From: Chitinophagales bacterium
Lineage (GTDB): Bacteria; Bacteroidota; Bacteroidia; Chitinophagales; Chitinophagaceae
Assembly (NCBI GenBank): GCA_013297585.1
Contig: JAAFHG010000229.1
Span: 1 to 6,395 of the forward strand
Direction: 5' to 3'
Length of the DNA: 6,395 nucleotides
Position numbers and translations under genes: made by a program. The stretch's first letter is position 1. Each line of letters starts with the position of its first letter. This document shows positions 1 to 6,395 of this stretch, in pieces. A model generated the notes under the pieces. It made no database searches. It was not told the DNA's origin and saw only the letters and a list, made by a program, of their open reading frames with translations.

Positions 1-450
1 AATCAGCAGGTTACCAATTTTAAAGGTGATGTAGTGAGTGTTGATTACTCTAGGCGAGATATTAGAAAAGAGATTGAAAGAAGGATTTATGGTATTTGGC
101 ATCCAGATTGGGTTGCAGCAGATGGGGAACAAACCTACGCAGTATATGAAGAGGACAACCAAGGTACTAATACATTTACTGGTTCGTTAAATACAACAGT
201 TACGACCCCACCAGCTAATGGTGCACCTGGTTCTACCATTGGCGGTACTGTTGGGTTTAGCATAACAGTTATTACACAAGATGAACTTATTACACAAAGA
301 AAAATATCACGAGCTGCCTACTTTGGTGCTGCTTTTGCTGATCAAGGTTGCAATTTCTCTAGTGATAGAACTTTTAATCCACCACATGGTTGGCCAATAT
401 ATGATTGCGGTACTAATTTTGCTTACACTTGGCCTTATAACACTTATTAA
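1..450 (+). CDS. Hypothetical protein, C-terminal part (5' end outside window)
   Basis: The frame is open from the first base, so this is the last 149 residues of a longer protein. The GTG at 34 is not needed as a start. I do not recognise the family and assign no function. The visible part begins with a polar stretch and a charged, probably helical segment (residues about 16-30, many R, K and E). An aromatic block follows (IYGIWHPDWVAADG, about 29-42), then a Thr/Gly/Pro-rich stretch (about 55-85) that looks like a linker or exposed loop. The C-terminal part is aromatic- and Pro-rich with two cysteines, C117 and C136, which could form a disulphide if the protein is exported. There is no hydrophobic membrane segment in the visible part, and any signal peptide would be outside the window. 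A strong hairpin begins 16 bases after the TAA stop. The coding call is firm because of the long open frame and protein-like composition; the function is unknown. Confidence 0.75.
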   Translation, partial: NQQVTNFKGDVVSVDYSRRDIRKEIERRIYGIWHPDWVAADGEQTYAVYEEDNQGTNTFTGSLNTTVTTPPANGAPGSTIGGTVGFSITVITQDELITQRKISRAAYFGAAFADQGCNFSSDRTFNPPHGWPIYDCGTNFAYTWPYNTY

Positions 451-465
451 TTAAATTTTTATCTT

Positions 466-498
466 ACCCCTTGTTGTAATAATATTACAGCAAGGGGT
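466..498 (+). terminator. Strong hairpin after the first gene, probable terminator
   Basis: The arms accccttgttgtaat (466-480) and attacagcaaggggt (484-498) pair over 15 positions around a 3-base loop, with one G-U wobble at 474/490. The hairpin starts 16 bases after the stop at 450. The tract that follows is T-rich but is not an uninterrupted T run (tattaattt), so intrinsic termination is likely but not textbook. The stem ends only 18 bases before the next start codon, so it may also shape the leader of the downstream gene. Confidence 0.6.
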
Positions 499-516
499 TA
501 TTAATTTGAAAAACGT

Positions 517-1170
517 ATGAGATATTTTATTTTTTTTATTTATTTTATTATTAATACAATAACTACTAGTGCACAGCCTAAAAAAGGCAATTTTTCTGTA
601 GAAGCACATTATGGATTAACAGGTAATTTTTTTGTACGCTCTTACGAAGAAGCAAATAGAGTAATACCGGATACCATTTTTTTAAAGAAAAATTTTATAG
701 GTACAAATTTAAGTTTAAATGTTGGCTATTACTTTAATAAAAAATGGAAATTGAGTTTGGGTTATATACGCCAAGAAAATAAAAAAGATATTGATTTCAA
801 GAAAGCCTACCCAGGCACATTTGTATATATTGCTACTACTCTTCGTCATTTTAATAATTTTTGGGATTTAGAATTAACACGATATTTTGAAAACAAAAAA
901 AATAGAGTGGCCATTACCCTTGGTGCTAGTTATATGCGTTTTAGGCAAAATGAAATAGAGATTGCTAATAGAGGTTTGGCGATTGATTTTTTAGAACGAG
1001 ATGCCAAGAGATTTAATTTAGTGGATTTAGGTATGGTAATAGGCGCTACTTACGATTATAAAATACAACCCAAGGTGTATTTAGGCGTTGCTACTAAGTT
1101 TCATTATAATGCAACTGCTGATATTGCTGAAAGTATTTCGCTATCGCCTTATGTCCATTTTTATTTTTAA
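517..1170 (+). CDS. Outer-membrane beta-barrel protein, small porin-like
   Basis: This is a complete 217-residue exported protein, probably an outer-membrane barrel of unknown ligand. Residues 1-19 form a signal peptide: a basic start, a hydrophobic core rich in F and I, and likely cleavage after TSA before QPKKG. The mature part alternates short amphipathic strands of the kind seen in Bacteroidota outer-membrane barrel families, such as NLSLNVGYYF, WKLSLGYI, VAITLGASYMRF, VYLGVATKFHY and SLSPYVHFYF. The chain ends in a strand with a terminal Phe, as expected for recognition by the BAM complex. No Shine-Dalgarno is visible, as usual in this phylum. TTAATTTG at 501-508 resembles the Bacteroidota -7 element (TAnnTTTG) with one mismatch, but I see no well-spaced -33 element. 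The DNA is very A+T-rich; hand counts of two 60-base lines (541-600, 721-780) gave 15 and 17 G+C. The barrel class is an inference from pattern; the specific function is unknown. Confidence 0.75.
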   Translation: MRYFIFFIYFIINTITTSAQPKKGNFSVEAHYGLTGNFFVRSYEEANRVIPDTIFLKKNFIGTNLSLNVGYYFNKKWKLSLGYIRQENKKDIDFKKAYPGTFVYIATTLRHFNNFWDLELTRYFENKKNRVAITLGASYMRFRQNEIEIANRGLAIDFLERDAKRFNLVDLGMVIGATYDYKIQPKVYLGVATKFHYNATADIAESISLSPYVHFYF

Positions 1171-1186
1171 CCTTGCATGGGCTTAC

Positions 1187-1208
1187 TTTAACCTGCTTTC
1201 AGGTTAAA
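1187..1208 (+). terminator. Short hairpin between the two barrel genes
   Basis: A perfect 9-base inverted repeat, tttaacctg (1187-1195) and caggttaaa (1200-1208), encloses a 4-base loop (cttt). It starts 17 bases after the stop at 1170 and ends 31 bases before the ATG at 1240. No T run follows (catccaaccc), so it may be a weak terminator, an mRNA-stabilising 3' end or a leader structure for the downstream gene. Confidence 0.4.
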
Positions 1209-1239
1209 CATCCAACCCTCTCATTTCCCAAAAACACAT

Positions 1240-1831
1240 ATGCGAACTCTAATTATTGCTTCTTTTTGTTTCTTTTATTTCAGTTCCATCGCACAACAAA
1301 ACGCTTACACTCAACCTAAGGGTATTTTACGTGCAAGTATTACAGTACCTATTGGTATTAGTGCAAATCTGTCTTACGAACTGAGGTTGAAAAAAAATCT
1401 AACGGTAGTACCACAGGCATCTCTTTTTAGTTATTTTAAAACACGTGGTGAATATGTTGGCTCGCCTAGCTCTACAAATTATTAAAGCCCGTCTTTGATG
1501 GCTAGCATTTTCTCTGCAGAACTTAGATACTATTTTAATTTAAATAGAAGAACTGCTAAAAACAAAAATGTTACTAATTATTCAGCAGCTTACATTGGTT
1601 TACAACCTTATACCGCTTCAAACCCTTTTAATGATGACGACAATTATGCACTTGATTATGAGGGAAATAACGGGGCTTTTTTTAACCTAGGTATACAAAA
1701 GCAGTTTCGCAAGCACTTTTATTACAACTTGTACGCAGGTGCTTTAATTGGCTCTCGTTCTTTTTAAGGGTTCGTATGCTGCTGCTGTAGATCCTGCACA
1801 TATAGGTGCTACTATTGGTTATACTTTTTAA
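1240..1831 (+). pseudogene. Broken outer-membrane beta-barrel gene (in-frame TAA plus +1 frameshift)
   Basis: Three pieces join into one protein of about 195 residues. Piece one (1240-1482, 81 residues) starts MRTLIIASF, has a signal peptide likely cut after SIA (residue 18), and runs into barrel-like strands (ITVPIGISANLSYELRL). It stops at TAA 1483-1485. The same frame continues without a gap (SPSLMASIFSAELRYYF...), so a substitution such as AAA to TAA would explain this lesion. The frame stops again at TAA 1765-1767, directly after a run of five T (1761-1765). Reading one base later (from 1766) gives KGSYAAAVDPAHIGATIGYTF and a TAA at 1829-1831, a typical aromatic-ended last strand of a barrel. 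Dropping one T restores this end. ATG at 1498 could in principle restart translation, but without a signal peptide. The family looks like small Bacteroidota outer-membrane barrels; no specific function can be given. Alternatives are sequencing errors or recoding at the second site. Confidence 0.75.
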
Positions 1832-1844
1832 TACGCTAAATAAC

Positions 1845-1885
1845 AAAAAAACGCCAGATGTTTTGCAACCTCAGGCGTTTTTTTT
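1845..1885. terminator. Bidirectional intrinsic terminator between convergent genes
   Basis: A run of seven A (1845-1851) and cgcc (1852-1855) pair with ggcg (1874-1877) and a run of eight T (1878-1885). The inner part adds further pairs with two mismatches around a TTGC loop (1863-1866). The A tract on one side and T tract on the other give a G+C stem with a U tail on both strands. It lies between the end of the broken barrel gene (1831) and the stop of the minus-strand secreted protein (1908), so it can serve both. Confidence 0.85.
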
Positions 1886-1907
1886 AAAAAGAATAACTAT
1901 AACTGTT

Positions 1908-4900
1908 TTAATGCTTAGTAATGGTTACTGTTTTTAATACATCGTTGCCATTGTAACTACGTACACTGTATGTACCACTTGGCAAGGCTGTAACATCTAT
2001 GGCTGTTTGCTGTGCTGTTAAACGAACCGTTTTTACAACGCTACCTTTTACATCTACAATGCTTATAGTAGTGTTTTGCCAGTTGCTAGTTGTAATGGTT
2101 AATTGGTTAACCACAGGGTTTGGATATACTTGAATACCATTGGTTACTGGTGCATTTACAGTAGCCGTTACTATTGGTGAGTAGCTTACTGAACCAGATA
2201 CATTTTTAAACTTCAATCTGTAATAGTTAACGCCATTGTAAGGTTGCGCATCCGTATAGCTGTAGCTTGAAGCTGTGCCTTTAGCCGCTATAGCTGTTAC
2301 AAAACTAAAGTTGGCGCCATTGCTGCTTTTTTCAAGTTCAAATAGATCGCCTTTGGCTTCTGTAGCCGTTTGCCAAGTGATAATATTTTTAGTGCCTTCG
2401 TTTTTAGCGTCAATATTGGTAAGGGCAATATCTAGCAAGCTAGCATCTACACTGTAAAATGATAGAGTAGATGAAATTTCATTCGCCAAAATAACAATTG
2501 GGTTGCCAGTAGGTGAGTTAGCTGCTGAAATGTAAATAATACCTTCTGCACCATTATCACCAGCAAAAGTGGTAAGGTTTCTAGTATTTTTATAGTCTAC
2601 AACAATTGGGTTGCTAGGGTTGGTTACATCAAACACCATACAACCGCCAATACGCTCTAAAGCTACAAAGGCAAACATTTTACCGCCAATTTCTGCTATG
2701 GTTACACCTTCTGGTTCTGGGCCTTTATCATCGCTTCTATTTTTAAAAGTATTGTTCGCATTGCTTGCATTAAATAGCGCAGCAAATTGTGGATGCTTAG
2801 CTATAATCAATTCTAGCATATCACCACTATCCCAAACCAAAGCACCTGTGGTAGCATTCCAAATAGAAATAGATCTTGCGCCAAATGCATGAATCTCGTC
2901 AAAGTCACCATCACCATCTGTATCACCAGATGCAATGGTTACATTTAATCTACCAATATTGGCTTTTAAAGCATCACGGTAAGGGAATGTTAAAGAATCT
3001 AATACATAAGTAGAAGCACTGATTCTTACAGGTTCTACTAAAGCTGTTCCATATTCTCTAGCATCACCTTCATTAGCTGTAATATAATAATCTTGCCCAC
3101 CTACTTTGTACGATGCAATCGCATCTGGCATATATACACCTTTAATAGGCCAAGTCGCCATTTCTATAATACCGCCTTGATCGCTTACATCTAGTGCATT
3201 GCCGCTAAGGCTATGGTCTTTTAAACCTAAAGGACGAATAGAAGTAACTGTGCTTGAAGCCAAGTTAATAACAGCAATCGCATTATTTTCTTGACAAGTA
3301 ACATAGGCTGTAGCACCATCATCAGAAAAACTGATGTATTCTGGCTCCATATCTTGCGCTACTGTTGGACTATTTTTACCAAAAATTCTTACACCTGAAG
3401 CTTTAAGGGTAGCTGCTTGCGCATTAAATGGTGCAAAGCTTGCCGTAGTTACGTTTGCTTGCGTAACACTTGCTACACCACCAGCAATATCTACAATAGT
3501 TACAGAACCTTCAGGGTCTACGGTATAATCGGTACTAGGCTGGCCTTCATTGGCAGCTAACACTTTAGTACCATCCTTGCTAAACGTAATCATATCAGGC
3601 ATTGCACCAGCGGTAACTTGACTGATAAATACACCAGTCGTATCAAAGAATACAATTTTACCAGGTTGTTCAGGTACGGTGTTTTCAATAGCAGCGGCAA
3701 CGATACCGTTTCTTACAGCTACAGAATTAATATTACCATAAGTAGCAATTAGCGGTATAGAAGTAATTAATGTTGCGGCTGCGGGATTTTTAAAGTTCAC
3801 AATATCTATTTTACCAGCTAGAGAATTTGCAATAAATAAGCGTTGCGATACAGGGTCGTGCGCTACAATTTCAGCAGAATTTGTACCAGATACACCATTG
3901 CTAAATGAGGCAATATGGTTTAAGGTAATACTTTGTGAAGCAGTGGGTGCTAGTTTATCATCATCGGTAATCATCACTGTAAAATGATTACTTGCAGCTG
4001 ATGGTACGGCGGTATTAACCGCATTTGTAAAACGTACAATAAAATATTCTGCATTTTCTGCAATAGCATCGTTGTTAATAGTAACTAAAAGGGTATCGTT
4101 TACATCATTAGCACCAGCAGCCCAATCGAATCTTAACGGTGTAGCTATTGTATAATCGCTACCACTTGTAGCTGTAGATATTGGCAATACTTCAATACCA
4201 ATAGATGATGGTAATGCACCACCACCTACTAATTTGGCAATAATTCTTACAGTGGTGGTAGTTTCTGAAACTGACGTTTTAGTACCTACAAAGCTTACAG
4301 TGCCTTTTTGTGCACCACCATTTATTGTCACCATATCAAAACGCCAAGTACCTGTAGTGGCATAATTACTAGTAGAGGTTGCAGCAACATAAGTGCTAGT
4401 ACTTGGTCTGTACGATGCAACAATTCTAAAACCTGCTTTTGCATTGTTGTTTAAAGCGGCAACACTAGATAAGTTGTAAGTTCTGTTATTTACAAAAGCG
4501 TCACCAGCCATAGTTGAATCTTCTACAAAATCTACCCAAACAGGTGTGGTTGCAGTAACATCTGTGGTGTATTGTACTGTAAAATGTTTTGGTCCTGTAT
4601 TACTGTGTCTAAGGTCGAAACTAAGAGAAATATTTTCATAGCCTACCGTAGAAGCACTAAACTGAATACCAGCAGTTTTGTTGCCAGTGCCTTGTGCAGG
4701 AAATCCTGATAAACCCATACCAGTGTTATCGGTTGTTGCTATGTCACTTGAACCAGAACCACTGTTAAAAGTGGTAGTGGTAATATTAACAGATGCAATT
4801 GTACCGCTACCAATAGATGCAGTATTACTGCCTGTGCTATTACTAGCATCTACTGGATTTGAATTAAAGTTCCATTGCGTAATGGTTGTTTGTGCTTGTA

Positions 4901-4961
4901 TAGCTTGCACCGAAAAAAACAATGCAGCTAAAGCCAATAATGGAGTAATTTTTATTCGCAT
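1908..4961 (-). CDS. Choice-of-anchor I family secreted protein with T9SS type A sorting domain
   Basis: This is a 1017-residue exported protein, probably delivered to the cell surface or medium by type IX secretion. Residues 1-23 are a signal peptide (cut near IQA/QTT). Residues 24-218 form a Ser/Thr-rich beta module. Residues about 219-333 resemble a Calx-beta domain (GTVSFVGTKTSVSE at the start, NDAIAENAEYFIVRF near 297-311). Residues about 345-840 carry hallmarks of the choice-of-anchor I family, which has a propeller-like core: ANEGQPSTDY with DPEGSVTIVDI, QDMEPEYISFSDDG, TAYVTCQENNAIAVIN, NEGDAREY (630-637), RSDDKGPEPEGV (742-753) and GDNGAEGI. An Asp-rich loop DTDGDGDFDE (680-689) looks like a calcium site. 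Residues about 843-935 form an Fn3-like module common in T9SS cargo (ITWQTATE, NYYRLKF). Residues 943-1017, with VYPNP at 945-949, are the sorting domain, normally removed after export. Some family members are named phosphatase-like or cell-surface glycoprotein-like, but no catalytic role is established here. ATG 4961 is chosen because it gives an intact signal peptide. Confidence 0.93.
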   Translation of the reverse strand: MRIKITPLLALAALFFSVQAIQAQTTITQWNFNSNPVDASNSTGSNTASIGSGTIASVNITTTTFNSGSGSSDIATTDNTGMGLSGFPAQGTGNKTAGIQFSASTVGYENISLSFDLRHSNTGPKHFTVQYTTDVTATTPVWVDFVEDSTMAGDAFVNNRTYNLSSVAALNNNAKAGFRIVASYRPSTSTYVAATSTSNYATTGTWRFDMVTINGGAQKGTVSFVGTKTSVSETTTTVRIIAKLVGGGALPSSIGIEVLPISTATSGSDYTIATPLRFDWAAGANDVNDTLLVTINNDAIAENAEYFIVRFTNAVNTAVPSAASNHFTVMITDDDKLAPTASQSITLNHIASFSNGVSGTNSAEIVAHDPVSQRLFIANSLAGKIDIVNFKNPAAATLITSIPLIATYGNINSVAVRNGIVAAAIENTVPEQPGKIVFFDTTGVFISQVTAGAMPDMITFSKDGTKVLAANEGQPSTDYTVDPEGSVTIVDIAGGVASVTQANVTTASFAPFNAQAATLKASGVRIFGKNSPTVAQDMEPEYISFSDDGATAYVTCQENNAIAVINLASSTVTSIRPLGLKDHSLSGNALDVSDQGGIIEMATWPIKGVYMPDAIASYKVGGQDYYITANEGDAREYGTALVEPVRISASTYVLDSLTFPYRDALKANIGRLNVTIASGDTDGDGDFDEIHAFGARSISIWNATTGALVWDSGDMLELIIAKHPQFAALFNASNANNTFKNRSDDKGPEPEGVTIAEIGGKMFAFVALERIGGCMVFDVTNPSNPIVVDYKNTRNLTTFAGDNGAEGIIYISAANSPTGNPIVILANEISSTLSFYSVDASLLDIALTNIDAKNEGTKNIITWQTATEAKGDLFELEKSSNGANFSFVTAIAAKGTASSYSYTDAQPYNGVNYYRLKFKNVSGSVSYSPIVTATVNAPVTNGIQVYPNPVVNQLTITTSNWQNTTISIVDVKGSVVKTVRLTAQQTAIDVTALPSGTYSVRSYNGNDVLKTVTITKH

Positions 4962-4988
4962 ACTAAATTTAGTTTAGCTGCAAAAGTC
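4962..4988 (-). promoter_or_regulatory. Possible promoter -7 element and palindrome at the start of the secreted-protein gene
   Basis: On the minus strand, GACTTTTG (plus-strand 4981-4988) matches the Bacteroidota -7 consensus TAnnTTTG at all but the first base. TTG-containing sequence lies upstream (in TTTGTGTTGC, plus-strand about 5004-5013), but its spacing is not exact. The twelve bases directly before the ATG (4962-4973) form a perfect palindrome, ACTAAATTTAGT, which could be an operator or a leader hairpin. No Shine-Dalgarno is present. The promoter call rests on weak motif matches only. Confidence 0.3.
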
Positions 4989-5002
4989 AATGGCTTTCCT
5001 AT

Positions 5003-5055
5003 AGCAACACAAATGCTTACATTAAGTTGCTGTTATAAAACAATTAAGAAATTGT
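5003..5055 (-). other. Intergenic inverted repeats downstream of mreD, possible weak terminator
   Basis: The 172-base gap between the secreted-protein gene and mreD holds two inverted repeats. ACAATT (5040-5045) and AATTGT (5050-5055) form a 6-base stem with a 4-base loop; read on the minus strand it is followed by TTTTAT, so it may be a weak A+T-rich terminator for mreCD. AGCAAC (5003-5008) and GTTGCT (5026-5031) form a second stem with a 17-base loop, overlapping where a -33 element of the next gene might lie. I see no credible gene in the gap. Confidence 0.3.
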
Positions 5056-5133
5056 AAATTAATATGAACGATACAATAGTGATAATAAAAATGCCTATCC
5101 ACAACTATCAACAGCGAATAAGTTATTTGAATT

Positions 5134-5664
5134 TTAAGCGTTGGTTCTAAACTTACCTTTTCTAAAAAATAGTAATTCGGCAATAGTAATAAGCAAAAGG
5201 CTAATACCAGTTGTACCAAGTACTTTACCAAAAAAGAACAAGGCATCACCGAAACTCAACCATTCAATTAAAGTGAGGTAAGCATGGTGCATAAATGTGA
5301 AAAGTACAATGTACAAGGCGTAAGGTGCAAAGCCCATACTTTTTACACTAGGCTCTGTATAGCTTTGCTCAATAGTATCTTGCGGAATAAGAATGTTTAA
5401 AATATAGGGGCGTAAATAGGCAATCAATGTGCAAGGTGCAGCATGCAAGCCCATGGTTCCTGTAAAATAATCAAGCGTTAAACCTGTAGCAAAACCAACT
5501 GCTAGCAACCAAAAGCGGTTGATATTAAACGGTAACCAAAGAATGTATAAGAAGTATAGGTATGGTACTACAAATTGATGCAATGGTGGTACACGATTAA
5601 GTACATACACTTGCACCAGTATAAATAATAAAAAACGTAAAATATTTTTCAATAAACTACTCAT
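5134..5664 (-). CDS. mreD: Rod shape-determining protein MreD
   Basis: This is a 176-residue polytopic inner-membrane protein of the elongasome, which works with MreB and MreC to direct lateral peptidoglycan synthesis. Its length fits the MreD family. About six membrane segments can be seen (near residues 7-23, 31-46, 51-68, 72-90, 112-133 and 146-167). The loop GLTLDYFTGTMGLHA (61-75) matches the conserved MreD region with a membrane-facing Asp followed by a Gly-rich turn. The C-terminus is short and basic (FRKGKFRTNA), consistent with a cytoplasmic end. The ATG at 5664 overlaps the end of mreC: the eight bases ATGAGTAG hold the mreD start and the mreC TAG stop, indicating translational coupling. 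Identity rests on both the topology and the position directly after mreC. MreD is often followed by mrdA and rodA, but neither is present downstream here. Confidence 0.93.
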   Translation of the reverse strand: MSSLLKNILRFLLFILVQVYVLNRVPPLHQFVVPYLYFLYILWLPFNINRFWLLAVGFATGLTLDYFTGTMGLHAAPCTLIAYLRPYILNILIPQDTIEQSYTEPSVKSMGFAPYALYIVLFTFMHHAYLTLIEWLSFGDALFFFGKVLGTTGISLLLITIAELLFFRKGKFRTNA

Positions 5665-6395
5665 TCGGTTTTAGTTTATTTTCTAGCGCCACTTGTTCGG
5701 CATAGCGAAAGTTTAAGACCAAATTTACATAGCCAATACTGTAAAAGTTAGTAGCTGTTTTTACTTTTATGGTATAGAAATTACTTGCTGGATCTGCAGA
5801 AATACCGGCAACAGTACCAATCATTATTTGTGATGGAAACTTAGCCGAATAATTACTTGTTACAACACTATCTCCTTTTATAACTTTGGCACTTTTAGGA
5901 ATATTTTTTAGCGTTACAAAAGATGGATCTTTACCATCCCAATCAATACTGCCTGCTATATTGTCTTTCTTCAGCATGGCACTCACACTGCTTTTTCGGT
6001 TTAAAATGCTCATTACACGGCTATAATTATCACTTACATCTACTACCGTACCTACCACGCCTTCAGGGCCTATTACGCTCATGTCTTTCTTCACACCTTG
6101 CAGCGAACCACGTTCAAGTGTTAAAAAATTATTTTCAAGCGTAACTGTATTTGCTGCAACGGTGGCTGGTAAAAAAATGTATTTTCTATAGCGGTTAAGC
6201 GTATCCTTAATAGTAGTATCAACTACTAACTTTCTACTGCTATCTGGTGCAGCAAAATTTGATAATAACTGATTGCGTAATCTCGCATTTTCAGCCGCTA
6301 ACTGACGGTTGGTTTCTTTGAGGCTAAAATAAGCATACACACCACCATACTGAGCATTTAATTTACCAGTAACCTCATTAATATGTACAGAAAAA
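5657..6395 (-). CDS. mreC: Rod shape-determining protein MreC (N-terminus outside window)
   Basis: MreC is a bitopic periplasmic scaffold that links the MreB cytoskeleton to the cell-wall elongation enzymes. The frame is open to the window edge, so the cytoplasmic tail and membrane anchor (perhaps 40 residues) are missing. The GTG at 6340 is internal and is not a start. The 245 visible residues begin FSVHINEVTGKL and continue into a coiled-coil segment (SLKETNRQLAAENARLRNQL, about 24-43), the usual dimerisation helix. The two-lobed beta-barrel MreC core follows, from about 73 to 230. Family signatures are GPEGVVGTVV (109-118), the Tyr/Arg block NYSRVMSILN, and GDSVVTSNYSAKFP followed by IGTV (174-195). 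The C-terminal tail is charged. The stop codon is TAG, overlapping the mreD start by 8 bases. The gene upstream would be expected to be mreB, which cannot be seen here. Confidence 0.95.
   Translation of the reverse strand, partial: FSVHINEVTGKLNAQYGGVYAYFSLKETNRQLAAENARLRNQLLSNFAAPDSSRKLVVDTTIKDTLNRYRKYIFLPATVAANTVTLENNFLTLERGSLQGVKKDMSVIGPEGVVGTVVDVSDNYSRVMSILNRKSSVSAMLKKDNIAGSIDWDGKDPSFVTLKNIPKSAKVIKGDSVVTSNYSAKFPSQIMIGTVAGISADPASNFYTIKVKTATNFYSIGYVNLVLNFRYAEQVALENKLKPNE

Noticed and set aside
34..36. GTG as a start codon of the first gene
   Set aside because: The frame is open to base 1 with protein-like sequence before it, so the GTG is most likely an internal Val codon.
1495..1767. Independent 90-residue gene starting at TTG 1495 or ATG 1498
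   Set aside because: It continues the frame of the upstream piece, lacks a signal peptide and reads as the middle of a barrel, so it is part of the broken gene.
2275..3528. Several plus-strand frames of 60-93 residues inside the secreted-protein gene
   Set aside because: They are antisense shadows of a well-supported 1017-residue gene, with no start signals and low-complexity composition.
4678..4977. 99-residue plus-strand frame opposite the start of the secreted-protein gene
   Set aside because: It is antisense to the signal peptide and N-terminal module; its Val/Leu/Pro content mirrors the Thr/Asn/Gly codons of the real gene.
5022..5249. 75-residue minus-strand reading frame overlapping the mreD 3' end
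   Set aside because: It is out of frame with mreD, more than half of it overlaps mreD, and it has no family character; its hydrophobic look comes from the A+T-rich sequence.
5923..6144. 73-residue plus-strand frame inside mreC
   Set aside because: It lies wholly antisense to the conserved MreC core and shows no independent coding signal.
6338..6340. GTG (minus strand) as the start of mreC
   Set aside because: The frame continues to the window edge, and a start here would lack the membrane anchor that MreC needs.
1..6395. CRISPR array, tRNA or rRNA, insertion sequence, phage or defence system
   Set aside because: I saw no regularly spaced repeats, no tRNA-like cloverleaf, and no transposase, integrase or defence domain in any frame.

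Overview
The window looks like chromosomal DNA from a member of the Bacteroidota. A Chitinophagales-type organism is my inference and is not proven. Four things support the phylum. The large secreted protein ends in a type IX secretion (T9SS) type A C-terminal sorting domain. The DNA is A+T-rich. No start codon has a clear Shine-Dalgarno sequence. MreC and MreD have the sequence character of that phylum.

Layout. Positions 1-1831 carry three genes on the plus strand: the 3' end of an unrecognised gene (1-450), a complete small outer-membrane beta-barrel protein (517-1170), and a second small barrel-type exported protein (1240-1831) broken by an in-frame TAA and a one-base frameshift. Hairpins lie after the first and second genes. 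A bidirectional terminator (about 1845-1885) separates this cluster from the convergent minus-strand genes. On the minus strand, 1908-4961 encodes a 1017-residue secreted choice-of-anchor I family protein. Its order is signal peptide, N-terminal beta-rich module, Calx-beta-like domain, beta-propeller-like core, Fn3-like module and T9SS sorting domain. Upstream of it, also on the minus strand, are mreD (5134-5664) and the 3' part of mreC (5657 to the window edge), overlapping by 8 bases.

How the genes work together. MreC and MreD are inner-membrane and periplasmic parts of the rod/elongasome complex and clearly form one translation-coupled unit. The usual partners mrdA (PBP2) and rodA do not follow mreD here; the secreted protein does, after a 172-base gap with possible promoter and terminator signals. 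The plus-strand genes are envelope or exported proteins with no evident link to mreCD. I found no RNA gene, CRISPR array, insertion sequence, phage gene or defence system, and no convincing new multi-gene system. The observations most worth checking are the doubly interrupted barrel gene, including its slippery UUU-UAA stop, and the apparently split mre locus.
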